Below, in pieces: positions 13,787 through 16,614 of a DNA stretch of 16,614 bases. The DNA is taken from positions 1 to 16,614 of the forward strand of contig CAAGLQ010000313.1 in assembly GCA_900770835.1 (NCBI GenBank), given 5' to 3'. A program made the position numbers and the translations under genes. Source of the stretch: an uncultured Parabacteroides sp. Its GTDB lineage: Bacteria > Bacteroidota > Bacteroidia > Bacteroidales > Tannerellaceae. Each line of letters opens with the position of its first letter. Within the stretch, counting starts at the first letter, position 1. Below the pieces are notes generated by a model. That model saw only the letters and a program-made list of their open reading frames with translations. It did no database searches and was not told the DNA's origin.

Positions 13787-14376
13787 TTCACTTTCAATTC
13801 ACGATTCAACAAATGACCAGGGATGATCATCGTCTCCGCAAAGATCGCCCCAAAGAGCAACAGGCCGTGATGTAAGCCAATAATAAGGATGCCAAAGGAG
13901 AGCAATGTACCGATTGCCCCACACCAAAAACTTGCCTTGTGCTTATTGACCAAGCCCGTCAAGGTACACCCCATGCCCATCAAGAGCGGCATATAAAAAT
14001 AAATGTTGATCCTACCCATCAGCGTCGGATAGTACGAACATAAAGAGAGCAGCATGGCCACCACGCCAAACACCGTCCAAATCTGCCCAGTGATGCGCTC
14101 CATGTAGTTGCGTGTACCTCTCTCCGAACGATCCTTTCGAGAGAAATAGCGAGTAGCCGGATAGCAAATCACCGGCAACAGGAACCAAATGAACTGGATG
14201 GTCCAGTATTCATAGCGTTCAATCACATACCACATCACCAACGAGAGCAACAACGTCATGTAACCCCAAATCAAGAGAGGATAAGCGGCATGACGAGCGA
14301 TATGCTCACGAGATTCCTGAATCATCTGCGTGATGAGTTCCAAACTTTCTTTTTCGGAGAGCTTCTTCTGTTCCAT
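13771..14376 (-). CDS. Multi-pass inner membrane protein of unknown function, paired with a winged-helix regulator
   Basis: This 201-residue protein begins MEQKKLSEKESLELITQMI, a charged cytoplasmic helix. About six hydrophobic segments follow, at roughly 32-52, 58-74, 97-117, 125-143, 149-168 and 170-188. A basic loop at 76-95 (RYFSRKDRSERGTRN) fits a cytoplasmic position. No catalytic motif is visible. I chose ATG 14376; an upstream TTG at 14385 is a less likely start. Its 3' end overlaps the regulator gene by 16 bases, and its start is 46 bases after the stop of the outer membrane protein gene, so the three may be one unit. It may anchor or sense for the regulator, but this is inference from arrangement only. 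Confidence 0.78.
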   Translation of the reverse strand: MEQKKLSEKESLELITQMIQESREHIARHAAYPLLIWGYMTLLLSLVMWYVIERYEYWTIQFIWFLLPVICYPATRYFSRKDRSERGTRNYMERITGQIWTVFGVVAMLLSLCSYYPTLMGRINIYFYMPLLMGMGCTLTGLVNKHKASFWCGAIGTLLSFGILIIGLHHGLLLFGAIFAETMIIPGHLLNRELKVKCSKS

Positions 14377-14422
14377 AATTAACAATAACGTGCTAAAGAT
14401 TCGTTTTCGTATATTCGTTCAC

Positions 14423-16614
14423 TTATTTTAAACGATTACGCTCCGCTTCGTTTGCGCTATCCAGTGTTCGCTTATCCACGCGCTTACCCGTCTGGAAGTT
14501 CCAGGTGAGTGAGAGCTTGAACTGTCTGCCAACCGATCCTAAGCGGGTATCAGTAAGGATGTCATAACTCGGCAAATGGCTCACGTAGCTATATTGCTGA
14601 TCAAAGAGGTTATCCACCTGAGCGGTCACCAAGAGCCGATCTTTCGCTAACTTCTTGCGCACCACCAGTCCCAACGTATGGAAAGGATCTATCTCGGCCG
14701 TTCCTGAATGCAAGCGGCTCTGTCCCAAATAACGAGCCTCGAAAGTAAAGCCCTGGGGCAAAGTAACCGTAGCCGTCACGTTGGCAAAACCTAAATAGTG
14801 AACCACAAAAGAATCACCCGCTTTAGCCCGAATATCCTGTTTCACACCCGTTAAATTGGCGTTCAATTTCAACCATTGGAAGGGCTCAAAAGGAAAACTT
14901 AATGCTACGAACCAATGATTCTCTCTGTCTTGATTCAAATAGGTAATGTAAGAGGCATCCGGATTCTCGCTATCCACCAAGGCATTCTCACGCACCAGGT
15001 TATGATGCAAAGTTCCTCCAACAGACAAGGTATAACGATAGGCATAGATAAACGTCAAGCTAAACCGATTGATATAGGTCGGGTCCAGCAACGGATTACC
15101 CACTACATAGCTATACTCGTTACGCTGGATACGGTTCGGGTTCAAAGCCGAGAAAGCGGGTCGCTCAATGTTGCGCGCATACTGCCCAATCAGCATATAC
15201 CGTTTATAAGGGTCAAAGGCCCGTGTCACACTGACATTGGGGAAGAGGTCAAGGTAATCTCGTTGCAACTCACCCGCTTGGTCAGCCGTGTTGGCATACT
15301 CCAAACGCAGACCGGCTTGCAAAGCCCAAGCACCCCAATCACCAGAGAAGCTACCATAGGCACCGGCAATGTGCTCGTGGTAGCGCAACACTGCTCCGTA
15401 GCGAGCAATTGTCTCCCATTGCTGCAAAGCATTCAAGCCCTCATAAACAGAACGATCATCCATCAATGTATAAGTATATTTCGCCCCCAACTGGTACCCC
15501 AATTGGTGTGAGAGTTGCTTGCGGAAGGAGAAATCAGCCGTAGCCAAATCATAATCAGCATCCACCCGGCTGCGATAGGCAGTGTCTCGGGTAGCGGTCG
15601 CCTGCTCATAGCGCACCCGTTGCAGGTTATCACCCGAGGAGGATTTACGCAGGTAATTACCGATCAACTTCACCACCGATCCTTGCTGATCCAGTTTATG
15701 CACATAGTTGGCAGTGGCAGACAACGTATGATAATCCTGTCCCTGCGCATACTGCCCCAAGCTACGGACGCCTTCTGATCCTCTTCCTAACCAAGAGTCG
15801 TTCTCCGAATCCTGCTCGCTATGCTGACGCACATACTCTAATTCCACACCGACTGTGTTCATGGAGTCAATTTCCAGCATCGCTGCAAAACGTCCGGTTC
15901 CACCCCGTCGCTGCTCCTCGCCCGTCTGGTGGGCAGTAAACTGCCGATCAGGCTGTTGGTAAAGGCGCAACTCGTCAGATACACCCTTGTCTTTCGGCAC
16001 GAAATCGCCACTACCTGAAGCTTCCAAGTTCCAGCGGCCTACCCGTGCCTGTATGGCCGCAGAAGGTGTATAAGCATTGACGTCAGAAGCCAAGGAGGTA
16101 CCCATGGTCACATACCCCTGCACACCGTTTTGCTGTCTGTGTCGCAAGGAGATACGGATCACACCACCACGAGTAGAGGCCTCATATTCAGCTCCGGCGA
16201 TAGGAATTACCTCTATACTGCGGATGTCGTCAGCACGCAGTGAATTGAGGTAGCGTACCAACGCCTCCCCCTCCAAACGAACCTCTCGTTCATCCACGAA
16301 TACTTTCGTGCCCGAAGCTCCATTGATAGATAGTCCATTGTTGGATAGCCATACACCCGGAGCCTCACGCAACAATTCCGATCCATCCTTGCCTGTCTGT
16401 GGCAACACGGAGAGAACGAAGCGATCCCCCTTCCGCTCAATCTGTGTAGCTCTGACTACCACCTCTCCTAAAGCCACTTGGCTTGTTGCGAAGCATAACT
16501 CCAAGATTCCCTCATGTGGCACCTCCACCGCTTGCTGAATGGGCTCATAACCCACATATTGCACATGCAACTCATAATGCCCCGAAGCAGCCTCCAACGT
16601 AAAACAACCCAAGC
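14423..16614 (-). CDS. TonB-dependent-receptor-like outer membrane beta-barrel protein, N-terminus beyond the window
   Basis: An open frame of 730 codons runs in from the right edge to TAA at 14423. The visible start lies within a carboxypeptidase-regulatory-like (CarboxypepD_reg / DUF4480-like) beta-sandwich, with YELHVQYVGYEP and ALGEVVVRA. A plug domain follows: SELLREAPGVWLSNNGLSI, KVFVDEREV, DIRSIEVIPIAGAEYEA and STRGGVIRISL. A long barrel of alternating aromatic and polar strands makes up the rest, and the end EAERNRLK is typical of the outer membrane beta-barrel family (OMP_b-brl_3). Such proteins sit in the outer membrane and either import ligands with TonB energy or serve unknown roles. 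No SusD-like partner is in view, which argues against a polysaccharide uptake pair. The leading TTG codon is internal, not the real start. Confidence 0.88.
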   Translation of the reverse strand, partial: LGCFTLEAASGHYELHVQYVGYEPIQQAVEVPHEGILELCFATSQVALGEVVVRATQIERKGDRFVLSVLPQTGKDGSELLREAPGVWLSNNGLSINGASGTKVFVDEREVRLEGEALVRYLNSLRADDIRSIEVIPIAGAEYEASTRGGVIRISLRHRQQNGVQGYVTMGTSLASDVNAYTPSAAIQARVGRWNLEASGSGDFVPKDKGVSDELRLYQQPDRQFTAHQTGEEQRRGGTGRFAAMLEIDSMNTVGVELEYVRQHSEQDSENDSWLGRGSEGVRSLGQYAQGQDYHTLSATANYVHKLDQQGSVVKLIGNYLRKSSSGDNLQRVRYEQATATRDTAYRSRVDADYDLATADFSFRKQLSHQLGYQLGAKYTYTLMDDRSVYEGLNALQQWETIARYGAVLRYHEHIAGAYGSFSGDWGAWALQAGLRLEYANTADQAGELQRDYLDLFPNVSVTRAFDPYKRYMLIGQYARNIERPAFSALNPNRIQRNEYSYVVGNPLLDPTYINRFSLTFIYAYRYTLSVGGTLHHNLVRENALVDSENPDASYITYLNQDRENHWFVALSFPFEPFQWLKLNANLTGVKQDIRAKAGDSFVVHYLGFANVTATVTLPQGFTFEARYLGQSRLHSGTAEIDPFHTLGLVVRKKLAKDRLLVTAQVDNLFDQQYSYVSHLPSYDILTDTRLGSVGRQFKLSLTWNFQTGKRVDKRTLDSANEAERNRLK

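Overview
The window looks like a chromosomal segment from a member of the Bacteroidales, plausibly a Parabacteroides-like gut anaerobe. Three things point there. The gene order rimP-nusA-infB-cvpA-sufB-sufC-sufD is one I associate with this order. The rimP operon has a promoter of Bacteroidetes type, TTTG-N19-TAnnTTTG. Ribosome binding sites are weak or absent. The genus is an inference from protein style, not from a search.

Left end (1-2280, minus strand): four closely packed genes read leftward, a TagD-like cytidylyltransferase, a short-chain dehydrogenase, a CDP-alcohol phosphatidyltransferase and the start of a gene that looks like a phospholipid acyltransferase. Together they suggest a pathway that activates a polyol or amino alcohol as its CDP derivative and attaches it to a membrane lipid. 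The head group is not known. Divergent from this, on the plus strand (2443-3711), is one gene for a Bacteroidales-specific protein of unknown function (probably DUF3843).

Middle (3712-4494): a convergent intergenic region of about 780 bases, rich in structure. It holds two clean stem-loops, a helically phased array of CTCTAAT-type heptamers (11-base period, five direct then two inverted), a doubtful short open frame, and a tandem array of 22-base units that ends in a terminator hairpin built from the same repeat sequence. This is the least explained part of the window.

Right (4495-13476, minus strand): one long, closely spaced housekeeping operon. From a good promoter and a GC-rich leader hairpin it runs rimP, nusA, infB, a CvpA-family membrane protein, then sufB, sufC and sufD. 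It links ribosome maturation, transcription elongation and translation initiation to assembly of iron-sulfur clusters. No cysteine desulfurase or sulfur carrier follows sufD in the window.

Right end (13502-16614, minus strand): a small winged-helix regulator whose start overlaps the end of a six-helix membrane protein gene, preceded by a TonB-dependent-receptor-like outer membrane protein whose N-terminus lies beyond the window. They look like a small envelope-related group reading toward, but probably separate from, the rimP operon.
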